Positions 18,044 through 25,998 of a stretch of 64,000 nt of DNA are shown here, piece by piece (the first letter of the stretch is position 1; the number at the start of each line of letters is the position of its first letter). Location of the stretch: contig NZ_JACHOT010000004.1 in NCBI RefSeq assembly GCF_014200015.1, positions 372,001 through 436,000 of the forward strand, written 5' to 3'. A program made the translations under genes and the position numbers. The DNA comes from Aminobacter niigataensis (GTDB taxonomy: Bacteria > Pseudomonadota > Alphaproteobacteria > Rhizobiales > Rhizobiaceae). Under the pieces are notes generated by a model. The model saw nothing but the letters and a program-made list of their open reading frames with translations. It was not told the origin of the DNA and did no database searches.

Positions 18044-18991
18044 GTGGCTAGGCAGTTCGAACCGTCCGAAGATGTTGGCGAACGGCAGTTCGCAGACGTT
18101 CAGGCTGCCTTTCCGCTCCATATGCGTGAGGAACTGGAAATTCACGTGAACCAGACGGGGTTTCCAGTAGGGGTCAATAGCAACTATCCTGCCCGGCTTC
18201 GGGAGATGGTTAGCGCTGCGACCATCACGTTTTTCTTGCAAAACAACTCAATAGATCATGTCCGCAAGACTTACCTCAAAGATGTAAAATACGAAGAAGA
18301 TCCTGGCGGAAATGCTAGGTTTGATAGAAAGTTTCGTCATCTTTGTTTGAGCGACCTGTCGGCCGCCATTGAGTTGTTGAAGGCGTATCCGGCGCTTCTC
18401 GATAGGCCGGCTCGGGTCGGGGAGTGGATCGCTGACCTCACACTAGTTCGATCGGCCTACAGTCTGGAGAGGGCTTTTGCCGAGGCAGATAAAGGCGCCC
18501 TTTTTGAAGCGGTAGCTATCGGCCGCATGATGCTCGAACAAATATCCTGGTCGCTTGCCGTCCGAGCAATGGATGATGTGGCCGAGATAAAAGGAACAAA
18601 GGTCACAAAGGCCATCACCCAAAGCTCGAGGTCTGTGCCTTCTATTGGCAGGCTTTATGGTTGGATGAGCGATCACGTTCATTGGGAGTACAGTGCTCAC
18701 CTGAAGGCGATAACCAGCCGGGACGACCAAGCTGCTGCCCTCTTCGCTTCGTCTGAATTCAAGGCGATTGCTTACTCAATGCTGATCGCGTTGACACAAA
18801 TTGCCGTTGACGTCGTTGATATGACACTTGAGCAGTATCAAGAGCTCCATTCGTTCGCAAAGTTCCAAAAATGGAAGGGACGCGGCCGTGAGCTTGATCC
18901 GCAGCAAATGATTGCTGAGATTCTCCAGCTTCTGGGCGAGTCTGCGGATGTTGAGGCGATCCTCGATATTATTACGGCGAGGTCTCAATGA
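18044..18991 (+). CDS. AT-rich unknown gene inserted in sdh operon
   Basis: A 315-aa protein I do not recognise. It starts with GTG three bases after the sdhA stop. The sequence is predicted almost entirely helical, with a central block LVRSAYSLERAF...RMMLEQISWSL (~residues 130-170) and an RLYGWMSDHVHWEY motif (~205-218). That arrangement, a helix with an R-x(2)-LE core followed by a Y-x-x-x-S-x-x-x-H helix, is reminiscent of uncharacterised helical families found in defence or accessory loci (DUF5677-like), but this is only a resemblance. No signal peptide or membrane helix. Composition is clearly foreign: bases 18241-18300 have 20 G+C of 60, against 41 of 60 in sdhA at 17881-17940, and codons such as AAA, ATA and GTT are common. 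Its stop overlaps the next gene's ATG, so it is fitted neatly into the operon. Confidence 0.8.
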   Translation: MARQFEPSEDVGERQFADVQAAFPLHMREELEIHVNQTGFPVGVNSNYPARLREMVSAATITFFLQNNSIDHVRKTYLKDVKYEEDPGGNARFDRKFRHLCLSDLSAAIELLKAYPALLDRPARVGEWIADLTLVRSAYSLERAFAEADKGALFEAVAIGRMMLEQISWSLAVRAMDDVAEIKGTKVTKAITQSSRSVPSIGRLYGWMSDHVHWEYSAHLKAITSRDDQAAALFASSEFKAIAYSMLIALTQIAVDVVDMTLEQYQELHSFAKFQKWKGRGRELDPQQMIAEILQLLGESADVEAILDIITARSQ

Positions 18992-19440
18992 TGGTTGTCA
19001 AGGAGACCTCCGCCGGTTACTCGGCTACGCCGCTTGCGGCGAAGCTCGGCCTCAAGGACGGCCAGAGCGTGGTGTTTGTCGGCCTGCCGGACGAGCTTGG
19101 CGAACTGGCTTTGTCGCGCGCGTTTGCAGCGAAGACGCTGACCGACTGGCCAGGGATCTATGAGGCAGGCGAGGGCCACGACGTGGTCCATGCCTTCACC
19201 AGGCGACGTGCCGATCTCGACGGCAATGTCGGGACATTCAAGAAGATGATCGCGCCCGACGGCGCGGTCTGGATTTCCTGGCCCAAGAAGGCGTCGAAGA
19301 TCGCCACCGACATCACCGAGGATGTCATTCGCGACGTGGCGCTGCCCAAGGGGCTGGTGGACGTCAAGGTCTGTGCCGTGGACACCGTGTGGAGCGGGCT
19401 CAAGCTCGTCATCCGCAAGGAACTGCGCGCCAAGCTGTGA
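18988..19440 (+). CDS. DUF3052 family protein
   Basis: A 150-aa cytoplasmic protein of the DUF3052 family, function unknown. Family features are the N-terminal [18 protein letters not shown], the central [35 protein letters not shown] (~residues 70-105) and [21 protein letters not shown] near the C-terminus. GC and codon use return to the level of the sdh genes. Its ATG (18988, or 18991) overlaps the stop of the AT-rich gene, and sdhB begins 10 bases after it, so it belongs to the operon. Confidence 0.88.
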   Translation: MMVVKETSAGYSATPLAAKLGLKDGQSVVFVGLPDELGELALSRAFAAKTLTDWPGIYEAGEGHDVVHAFTRRRADLDGNVGTFKKMIAPDGAVWISWPKKASKIATDITEDVIRDVALPKGLVDVKVCAVDTVWSGLKLVIRKELRAKL

Positions 19441-19450
19441 GGAACCGATC

Positions 19451-20230
19451 GTGGTCGAACTAACACTCCCCAAGAACTCGCAGATCAAGCAGGGCAAGAC
19501 CTGGCCGAAGCCGCAGGGTGCGACCAATCTGCGCGAGTACCGGATCTACCGCTGGTCGCCTGACGATGGCGAGAATCCGAGCATGGACACGTATTTCGTC
19601 GACGTCGACGATTGCGGCCCGATGGTGCTGGACCATTTGCTCTACATCAAGAACAACATCGACCCGACGCTGACCTTGCGCCGCTCGTGCCGCGAAGGCA
19701 TCTGCGGCTCCTGCGCGATGAACATCGACGGCTCGAACACGCTGGCCTGCACCAAGGGCTGCGACGACATTTCGGGTGCTGTGAAGATCTACCCGCTGCC
19801 GCACATGCCCGTGGTCAAGGACCTGGTGCCCGACCTCACCAATTTCTACGCCCAGCATCGCTCGATCGAGCCGTGGCTGAAGACGGTGTCGCCGGAGCCG
19901 GCGAAGGAGTGGCTGCAGAGCCACGAGGACCGCCAGAAGCTCGACGGCCTCTACGAGTGCATCCTGTGCGCCTGCTGCTCGACCTCGTGCCCGAGCTACT
20001 GGTGGAACGGCGACCGCTATCTCGGCCCAGCGACGCTGCTGCAAGCCTATCGCTGGCTGATCGACAGCCGCGACGAAGCCAAGGGCGAGCGCCTCGACAA
20101 TCTCGAGGATCCGTTCCGGCTGTATCGCTGCCACACGATCATGAACTGCGCCCAGACCTGCCCGAAGGGGCTGAACCCGGCCAAGGCGATCGCCGAGATC
20201 AAGAAGATGATGGTCGAACGCCGGGTGTGA
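19451..20230 (+). CDS. sdhB: Succinate dehydrogenase iron-sulfur subunit
   Basis: The electron-transfer subunit of complex II, 259 aa. The N-terminal [2Fe-2S] domain has Cys80, Cys85, Cys88 ([10 protein letters not shown]) and Cys100. The C-terminal ferredoxin domain has Cys170, 173, 176 and 180 ([11 protein letters not shown]) and Cys227, 233 and 237 ([11 protein letters not shown]), which hold the [4Fe-4S] and [3Fe-4S] clusters. The GTG start at 19451 is preceded by AGGAAC and gives the usual [10 protein letters not shown]. The last codons ([12 protein letters not shown] and stop) recur in diverged form at 21365-21403, after the next gene. Confidence 0.98.
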   Translation: MVELTLPKNSQIKQGKTWPKPQGATNLREYRIYRWSPDDGENPSMDTYFVDVDDCGPMVLDHLLYIKNNIDPTLTLRRSCREGICGSCAMNIDGSNTLACTKGCDDISGAVKIYPLPHMPVVKDLVPDLTNFYAQHRSIEPWLKTVSPEPAKEWLQSHEDRQKLDGLYECILCACCSTSCPSYWWNGDRYLGPATLLQAYRWLIDSRDEAKGERLDNLEDPFRLYRCHTIMNCAQTCPKGLNPAKAIAEIKKMMVERRV

Positions 20231-20234
20231 GGCG
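20192..20234 (+). repeat. Direct repeat, copy 1: true sdhB 3' end
   Basis: These 43 bases are the end of sdhB plus TGAGGCG. They match 21365-21407 at about 36 of 43 positions without gaps. Copy 1 encodes [12 protein letters not shown]-stop; the GAGG at its end acts as the ribosome-binding site of the glycosyltransferase gene. Confidence 0.8.
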
Positions 20235-20240
20235 CGCCCG

Positions 20241-21374
20241 ATGCGCGTTCTCTACCTAACCGAGGGTACCTACCACCTAGACACGCCCATCGCGCCAACC
20301 CTGGAAGGAATGGGCGTGTCCATACGTGTCCTTCCGATCCAGGAATTGCGCGGGGCCGGCAGCCGGAATCGGACGATGAACAAGGTTCATCGCTATCTGC
20401 CGAGCGCCTCCATGGTTCGTTCCATCAAGCGGGCAATCGAAGACTTCTCGCCTGACATCATTCACATCGGGCAGGGGCGCACCGTGGCGCTTCCCGTCAT
20501 GCTGGCACTGCGCGGTATGCCGGAAATGCCTGTGGTGTTCTCCCACGGTGCGATCGAAGGCCTCAACCTCCTCAGCCCGTTCGATTGGATGACCTATTTC
20601 AACCGGCGCATTACCCGCCTGCTGGTGCCGTCCAAGGCGCATGTCAACAACTGGATGGGCAGGCCTTTGCTTCGGCGGGCCATCGGGTCTGGGCGTTGCG
20701 ATGTTCTTCCTCATGCAATTGCACCGTCCCCTGAATTGGGGGAAACCGAACGCGCTGTACTACGGGCCAGATACGGCTTCGCGGCGGATGAGATCGTCGT
20801 CGGCACGGTGTGCTGGATACGGCCCATCAAGAACCTTGCCTTCGTCGCCGATATTGTCCGACGCTTGGGGCCGCCATTTGTGTTTGCGGTGGTGGGAAGC
20901 GGAAGTGAAACGGAACTTGAGCGGATCAGGCAGGCTGGCGGTGACCGGCTGCGACTGCTTGGCAAAATACCTGGCGCCAGAGACATGATGGCTGCCTTCG
21001 ACATCTTCGTCACCCCGTCCCGTCTGCCGGGCGAATCGTTCGGCTTGGCGCCGGCCGAGGCGATGGCCGCAGGTGTGCCGGTGCTGACGATGAACTTCGG
21101 TGGGACCGCCGAGATCATAGAGCAAGGTGTATCGGGGTTCGGGTTGCCTTACGATCCGGATGCCTGGAGCGGTGCGCTCAAGCTGCTTGCCGGCGATGTA
21201 GAGCGCCGGAAGGCCATGGGGCTGGCTGCGCGCGAGCGGATCGCGACCAGCTTTTCTCCGGAAGCGATAGGGCTCAACTGCTACCACCTCTACGCCAATC
21301 TGCTCAGGAGCGGCGCGCCCGGTTTCGTCGATCGGCTTTTGGTTGCGCCCGTGGCGGCGCGCCAGCCGAAATAG
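20241..21374 (+). CDS. Glycosyltransferase family 4 (GT-B)
   Basis: A 377-aa GT-B glycosyltransferase, probably transferring a sugar from a nucleotide donor in cell-surface glycan synthesis. The N-terminal acceptor domain starts MRVLYLTEGTYHLDTPIAPTLEGMG. The C-terminal donor domain contains VGTVCWIRPIKNL (~residue 185), a phosphate-binding RPIK, and the EX7E signature SFGLAPAEAMAAGVPVL (~residue 262-280), followed by GGTAEII. No membrane segment. It starts 10 bases after sdhB but has no functional link with it. It lies between two copies of the sdhB 3' end, so it looks like an acquired gene. The acceptor and product are unknown. Confidence 0.9.
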   Translation: MRVLYLTEGTYHLDTPIAPTLEGMGVSIRVLPIQELRGAGSRNRTMNKVHRYLPSASMVRSIKRAIEDFSPDIIHIGQGRTVALPVMLALRGMPEMPVVFSHGAIEGLNLLSPFDWMTYFNRRITRLLVPSKAHVNNWMGRPLLRRAIGSGRCDVLPHAIAPSPELGETERAVLRARYGFAADEIVVGTVCWIRPIKNLAFVADIVRRLGPPFVFAVVGSGSETELERIRQAGGDRLRLLGKIPGARDMMAAFDIFVTPSRLPGESFGLAPAEAMAAGVPVLTMNFGGTAEIIEQGVSGFGLPYDPDAWSGALKLLAGDVERRKAMGLAARERIATSFSPEAIGLNCYHLYANLLRSGAPGFVDRLLVAPVAARQPK

Positions 21375-21407
21375 AGAAGATGATGGTCGAACTGCGGATA
21401 TGAGGCG
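21365..21407 (+). repeat. Direct repeat, copy 2: diverged remnant of sdhB 3' end
   Basis: Partly overlapping the last codons of the glycosyltransferase, this stretch read in its own frame gives AEIEKMMVELRI-stop, against [12 protein letters not shown]-stop in sdhB: 9 of 12 residues identical and the rest mostly conservative. The DNA matches copy 1 at about 36 of 43 positions (28 of 32 over 21376-21407). Its closing TGAGGCG supplies the likely ribosome-binding site of the YceH-like gene. Confidence 0.75.
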
Positions 21408-21410
21408 ATA

Positions 21411-22058
21411 GTGGCTGACATGACGGACATGGATCTACCCCACCTCACCGCGGCCGAAGCACGCGTGCTCGGCTGCCTGATCGAGAAGAAGGAACTGACG
21501 CCTGACGTCTATCCGATGACGTCGAACGCGCTGGTTGCCGCGGCCAACCAGAAGACGTCGCGCGAGCCGGTCATGGCCCTGGAGATGGTCGACATCACCC
21601 GGGCGCTCGGCACGTTGCAGGCGAAGGGGCTGGCGGGCCGGCAATTCGCCTCGCGCGTCGAGCGCTACGAACATCAGATGGCGCAGAAATTCTCGCTGAC
21701 GCGCAACCAGAGCGCGCTGATCGGCCTGCTTCTGCTGCGCGGACCGCAGACCGTCTACGAATTGCTCGCGCGCGCCGAGCGCATGGCGAACTTCGCCGAT
21801 GCCGACGCCGTGCGCAGCGAACTCGACATGCTGATCGGCCGCAGGCCGGCGCTGGTCAAGGAGATCGGTCGCGCACCCGGCCAACGCGAGGATCGCTTCG
21901 CGCATCTGTTGTCCGGCGATGTCGACGCCGCAGTTGTCACGACAAGCCGGGCACCGAGCGCCGCCGCGCCCGTTGTTTCGGAGCTCGAGGAACGCGTCCG
22001 GCTTCTGGAAGAGGAAGTGGCCGCGCTCAAGGCACGGCTCGACGCTGTCGGCGGATAG
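21411..22058 (+). CDS. YceH family (DUF480) protein
   Basis: A 215-aa protein of the YceH/DUF480 family, with two winged-helix-like units and unknown function. Family marks are LTAAEARVLGCLIEKKELTPDVYPMTSNALVAAANQKTSREPV (residues ~11-55) and FSLTRNQSALIGLLLLRGPQTVYELLARAERMANF (~95-130). The C-terminal ~35 residues form a short coiled coil (ELEERVRLLEEEVAALKARL). Start GTG 21411 is near a GAGG; ATG 21420 is the alternative. A strong terminator follows. Confidence 0.88.
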   Translation: MADMTDMDLPHLTAAEARVLGCLIEKKELTPDVYPMTSNALVAAANQKTSREPVMALEMVDITRALGTLQAKGLAGRQFASRVERYEHQMAQKFSLTRNQSALIGLLLLRGPQTVYELLARAERMANFADADAVRSELDMLIGRRPALVKEIGRAPGQREDRFAHLLSGDVDAAVVTTSRAPSAAAPVVSELEERVRLLEEEVAALKARLDAVGG

Positions 22059-22077
22059 GCGCGTTGCGGACAGATTG

Positions 22078-22115
22078 AAAACGGCCCGGTTGTGGAAGCA
22101 GCCGGGCCGTTTTTG
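22078..22115 (+). terminator. Terminator after YceH-like gene
   Basis: A 12-bp perfect stem (22078-22089 with 22102-22113) with a 12-base loop, followed by TTTTGTTTTT. The flanking A run makes it able to work in both directions. Confidence 0.88.
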
Positions 22116-22141
22116 TTTTTGGTACAGCGCGGCGCGCCTTT

Positions 22142-22164
22142 CCTTCTCCCACAAGGGGAGAAGG
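22142..22164. repeat. Small palindromic intergenic element
   Basis: CCTTCTCCC (22142-22150) and GGGAGAAGG (22156-22164) form a perfect 9-bp hairpin around ACAAG. It lies between the ends of two converging genes. Similar CTCCCACAAGGGGAG hairpins are common between genes in rhizobia, and the core is shared with the larger inverted repeat at 9194-9358. Confidence 0.6.
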
Positions 22165-22175
22165 GAAGGCCGCGC

Positions 22176-23294
<1,119 letters not shown>

Positions 23295-23873
23295 GAGGGT
23301 CCTCCCGGTAGGCTGATCCCTGGAGGGTAAACATTTCAGGCGATTTTTGGTTTCGAAGACGGGGCGCGCCGCGACCACGCATTGCGCTCGTCCGGTCTGC
23401 CGCGCAACAAACGAAAAAATGGCCGGACGCCGGGTCTGCCCACCCGACGCCCGGCCGCTGTGCTGCCGCAAGTGCTACTGCCCCCAGCTTGCTTGCGATG
23501 CAGCCAGACCTGTCATCCGAACGATCCCGGCCCTCAGCGCCTCCGTTCGTTTCGCTCCCTTGGCGGCTTCGGCTCGGCCGGCTTTGGCGGCTTGCTGCCC
23601 GATGCCATCGGCGCCAGAAACGCGCGCGGGTTGAACCCCGCCGCGGCCAGGGCCGCCAAGGTCTTCCAGAATTGAAGATGGTGCATGCCCGTTTCCCCGT
23701 GGCTGGACTGGACCAAATTCGATTTGCGAGCGGCAAACTAGAGACGCGCCACAGCATATTCTTGGACGGGACGGCACCTGCGACGGGTCTGGGCGGTCCT
23801 GGATTGACCTATCGCCTGACGCGAACTACAAAGCGCAGCTTCGCGTATGGGTTGTATCTAGTTGGGTGAGTCG
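23295..23873. other. Intergenic region before AraC-family gene
   Basis: This 579-base stretch holds the promoters of the divergent dehydrogenase and AraC-family genes and one possible small minus-strand gene (23534-23686). Nothing else could be supported. Confidence 0.4.
23534..23686 (-). CDS. Possible small basic protein
   Basis: A 50-codon frame starting ATG 23686 (GGGGAAAC upstream). The N-terminal half (MHHLQFWKTLAALAAAGFNPRAFL) is an amphipathic or weakly hydrophobic helix; the second half is Pro/Lys/Arg-rich, ending in NERRR. It could be a genuine short membrane-associated protein; the high-GC open frame could also be chance. A TTG at 23716 would add ten residues. Confidence 0.35.
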   Translation of the reverse strand: MHHLQFWKTLAALAAAGFNPRAFLAPMASGSKPPKPAEPKPPRERNERRR

Positions 23874-24845
23874 ATGGCCGCTGACGGACAGTTCACTTCA
23901 TTTCGCATCGTGACGGAGGACCTGCCGGTAGAGGACAGGTTGCCCGTGCTGCGCGAGGTCTACGGCAAGACGATCCTCAAGGCCGATCTCGAACCCGTCG
24001 ACGATAGTCCGGTCCAGATGGACATGCGGGTCAGGCTGCTGCCGGGGATAGGCATTGCTACCGGCACCGCCTCACCGATCAAGGTCGGCGTCAAATCCGA
24101 GATGATCGAGAATGACGACATCATTCTGCTGGCCGCTCTCGCCGGCGGCAGCCACATGCAGATCGGCAAGCAGGAAGAGAGCGTGTTGCCTGGCTGCGCA
24201 ATGTTCGTGCCCGGCGGCCGGACCGGCGCCAATGTGACGCGGCCAGGCTTCACCTATGTCAATCTGCGCTTCGAGCGGAAGGCGCTGCAGCCGCTGGTTG
24301 GAGACGTATCCAAACTGATGATGCGGCCGATCGCCGTGGACCAAGGGCCTATGCACCTGCTGCTGAGCTATGCCACCGCCCTGCAGCGACTGGACGATGC
24401 CTTGCCCGGCGACATGGCGCGCAAGGTGGCGAGCCATCTGCTGGACCTGACGGCGCTGACGCTGGGGGCGACGCGCGAGGCGGAGCAGGTGGCGATGGGG
24501 CGCGGCCTGCGGGCTGCGCGTCTGGCGGCGATCAAGGCCGACATTTCGGCGCGCGCCGACCTGCGCGGGCTCTCGGCCGAGGCGGTCGCCGCCGAGCACA
24601 GGCTGTCGGCGCGCTATGTCAGGAAGCTGTTCGAAGGCGAGGGGCTGTCGTTCACCGCATTCGCGCTCGGGCAGAGGCTGATGCGGGCGCACCGGATGCT
24701 GGCCGATCCGATTTGGGCCGGGCACAGCATCATCGACATCGCCTATGAGGCCGGCTTCAACGACCTGTCCTATTTCAACAGGGCGTTCCGCAGGCGCTAC
24801 GGCGCCACGCCGTCGGACATACGTGCGGGGGTGCTGGCGGCATAA
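23874..24845 (+). CDS. AraC family transcriptional regulator
   Basis: A 323-aa regulator with an N-terminal ligand-sensing region (AraC-binding-like/cupin, residues ~1-200, e.g. SVLPGCAMFVPGG) and a C-terminal double helix-turn-helix (~residues 220-320). The second HTH carries the family signature IIDIAYEAGFNDLSYFNRAFRRRYGATPSDIR. The ATG at 23874 has GGTGAG upstream; a TTG four codons earlier is possible. The neighbours do not reveal its target: the dehydrogenase on one side is divergent and the OsmC gene on the other is convergent. Confidence 0.9.
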   Translation: MAADGQFTSFRIVTEDLPVEDRLPVLREVYGKTILKADLEPVDDSPVQMDMRVRLLPGIGIATGTASPIKVGVKSEMIENDDIILLAALAGGSHMQIGKQEESVLPGCAMFVPGGRTGANVTRPGFTYVNLRFERKALQPLVGDVSKLMMRPIAVDQGPMHLLLSYATALQRLDDALPGDMARKVASHLLDLTALTLGATREAEQVAMGRGLRAARLAAIKADISARADLRGLSAEAVAAEHRLSARYVRKLFEGEGLSFTAFALGQRLMRAHRMLADPIWAGHSIIDIAYEAGFNDLSYFNRAFRRRYGATPSDIRAGVLAA

Positions 24846-24879
24846 GGGCGCCGAGCCGTCGCCCGGCGCCCCTTGCGGC

Positions 24880-25305
24880 TCAGGCGAGCCTGGCGTCGAG
24901 CGAGACCTTGATGGCGCCGAGCGCCTTGGAAACGGGGCAGCCTTCCTTTGCCTTGGCGGCGAGTTCCTGGAACTTGGCGTCGTCGATGCCGGGTACGCTG
25001 CCGACAAGCGTGAGCGCGCTTTCGGTGATGCCGGTGCCCGGAACGAGGGTCACGACCGCCTTGGCGTCGAGCTTGTCGGCGGGGGTGCCGTTTTCGGCAA
25101 GGAAGTGCGACAGCTGCATGGCAAAGCAGCCGGCGTGGGCAGCGGCGATCAGTTCTTCGGGATTGGTGCCGGACCTGCCGGTTTCATCCTCGAAGCGCGC
25201 CTTGAACGAATAGGGCTGGCCCCTGAGCGCGCCGCTCTGGGTGTCGAGTGTTCCCGAGCCTTCCTTCAGATTGCCTTTCCAGACGGCGTTGGCGCTGTGG
25301 TTCAT
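24880..25305 (-). CDS. OsmC family peroxiredoxin
   Basis: A 141-aa thiol peroxidase of the OsmC/Ohr family that reduces organic hydroperoxides. It has both redox cysteines: the peroxidatic one in AHAGCFAMQLS (~residue 60) and the resolving one in KEGCPVSKAL (~residue 122). The N-terminal VWKGNLKEGSGTL and FKARFEDETGRSGTNPEEL blocks match the OsmC branch rather than Ohr. The start at 25305 is preceded by GGAGAACATC at good distance; an ATG four codons earlier is possible but would put the ribosome-binding site inside the gene. Confidence 0.92.
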   Translation of the reverse strand: MNHSANAVWKGNLKEGSGTLDTQSGALRGQPYSFKARFEDETGRSGTNPEELIAAAHAGCFAMQLSHFLAENGTPADKLDAKAVVTLVPGTGITESALTLVGSVPGIDDAKFQELAAKAKEGCPVSKALGAIKVSLDARLA

Positions 25306-25567
25306 GATGTTCTCCATGATTTCTGACGGGGCCGGGTTCGGCAGCCGGATGAGACTATAGCGCTGGCTGGCGCGCCTGCCAGCTTTCCGACGTCAGGAAA
25401 GCAACGTCGTGCGAAAAAACTGTCTTGCGAAAATGTCTGCTTGTTGTGCGCTCGTCCTTGGAGTTCGGCCCGGCAGGCTCACCCTTCGGCAGGGTCAGGG
25501 TGGGGGCAGTGGCGCTGATGCTGGCGTCCGCTCCGGGAGGCCGGTGTCCAGGCGAGGTTGCTTGGGA

Positions 25568-25703
25568 GTGCGTCCTTCGACAAGCTCAGGATGAGGACCC
25601 TAGGCGCTGCCGACGTTCGGTGCTGCCTGCGTTAGAATCGACAGATTTGACGAGAGAGATATAGCGTCAACGGTCCTCATCCTGAGCTTGTCGAAGGACG
25701 CAC
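25568..25703. repeat. Perfect 32-bp inverted repeat
   Basis: Positions 25568-25599 and 25672-25703 are perfect reverse complements over 32 bases, with 72 bases between. The core reads CCTTCGACAAGCTCAGGATG, a repeat frequently found between genes in alphaproteobacteria. The block lies in the 693-base gap between the OsmC gene and the ubiquinone hydroxylase, which has no gene. Confidence 0.85.
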
Positions 25704-25772
25704 AACCGACCAACTGGACTTGCGGAGGTGGAGGAACGAGTTCTGGACCGGTTCTGGCTTTGCCGGCGTCAC

Positions 25773-25812
25773 GGCATGGATCCCCGACACTCTCCGCTCG
25801 CTTCGCTCGCTC
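25773..25812 (+). repeat. Dispersed 40-bp repeat, copy A
   Basis: GGCATGGATCCCCGACACTC and the following CGCTCGCTTCGCTCGCTC match the reverse complement of 37393-37432 at 37 of 40 positions. Both copies are intergenic. Confidence 0.8.
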
Positions 25813-25857
25813 ACGAGGTCGAGGATGACGGATGCGGGGGCGCCTCCGCCAATCTCA

Positions 25858-25972
25858 GGTGCTGCGATTGCCAGAGAGCTCCGTGCTGCGATTGGCAGAG
25901 ACCTCTGGTGTTGCGAGTGACAGAGACCACCGGTGTTGCGAGTGGAAGAGGGCTCCACGATTGGCAGACCTT
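25858..25972. repeat. Imperfect tandem repeat, ~24-25 bp unit
   Basis: Four units of the form GGTGYTGCGATTGSCAGAGA plus a few bases start at 25858, 25882, 25907 and 25932, and a partial fifth (CACGATTGGCAGACC) starts near 25957. Units differ at several positions. No spacers lie between them, so this is a degenerate minisatellite and not a CRISPR array. It sits just after the end of the ubiquinone hydroxylase gene. Confidence 0.75.
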
Positions 25973-25998
25973 AGGGCAGAGGTGGAACAGACCCGTCC

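Noticed and set aside
16178-18241. 687-codon minus-strand open frame opposite sdhA
   Set aside because: A shadow of high-GC codon bias in sdhA. Its translation is rich in His, Arg and Asp without domains, and sdhA on the other strand is certain.
18044-21410. Integrative element with its own integrase
   Set aside because: No recombinase, tRNA end or transposase is seen here. xerC at 4.2-5.2 kb is a housekeeping gene and unrelated.
25858-25972. CRISPR array
   Set aside because: Repeat units are degenerate and directly adjacent with no unique spacers, and no cas gene is in the window.
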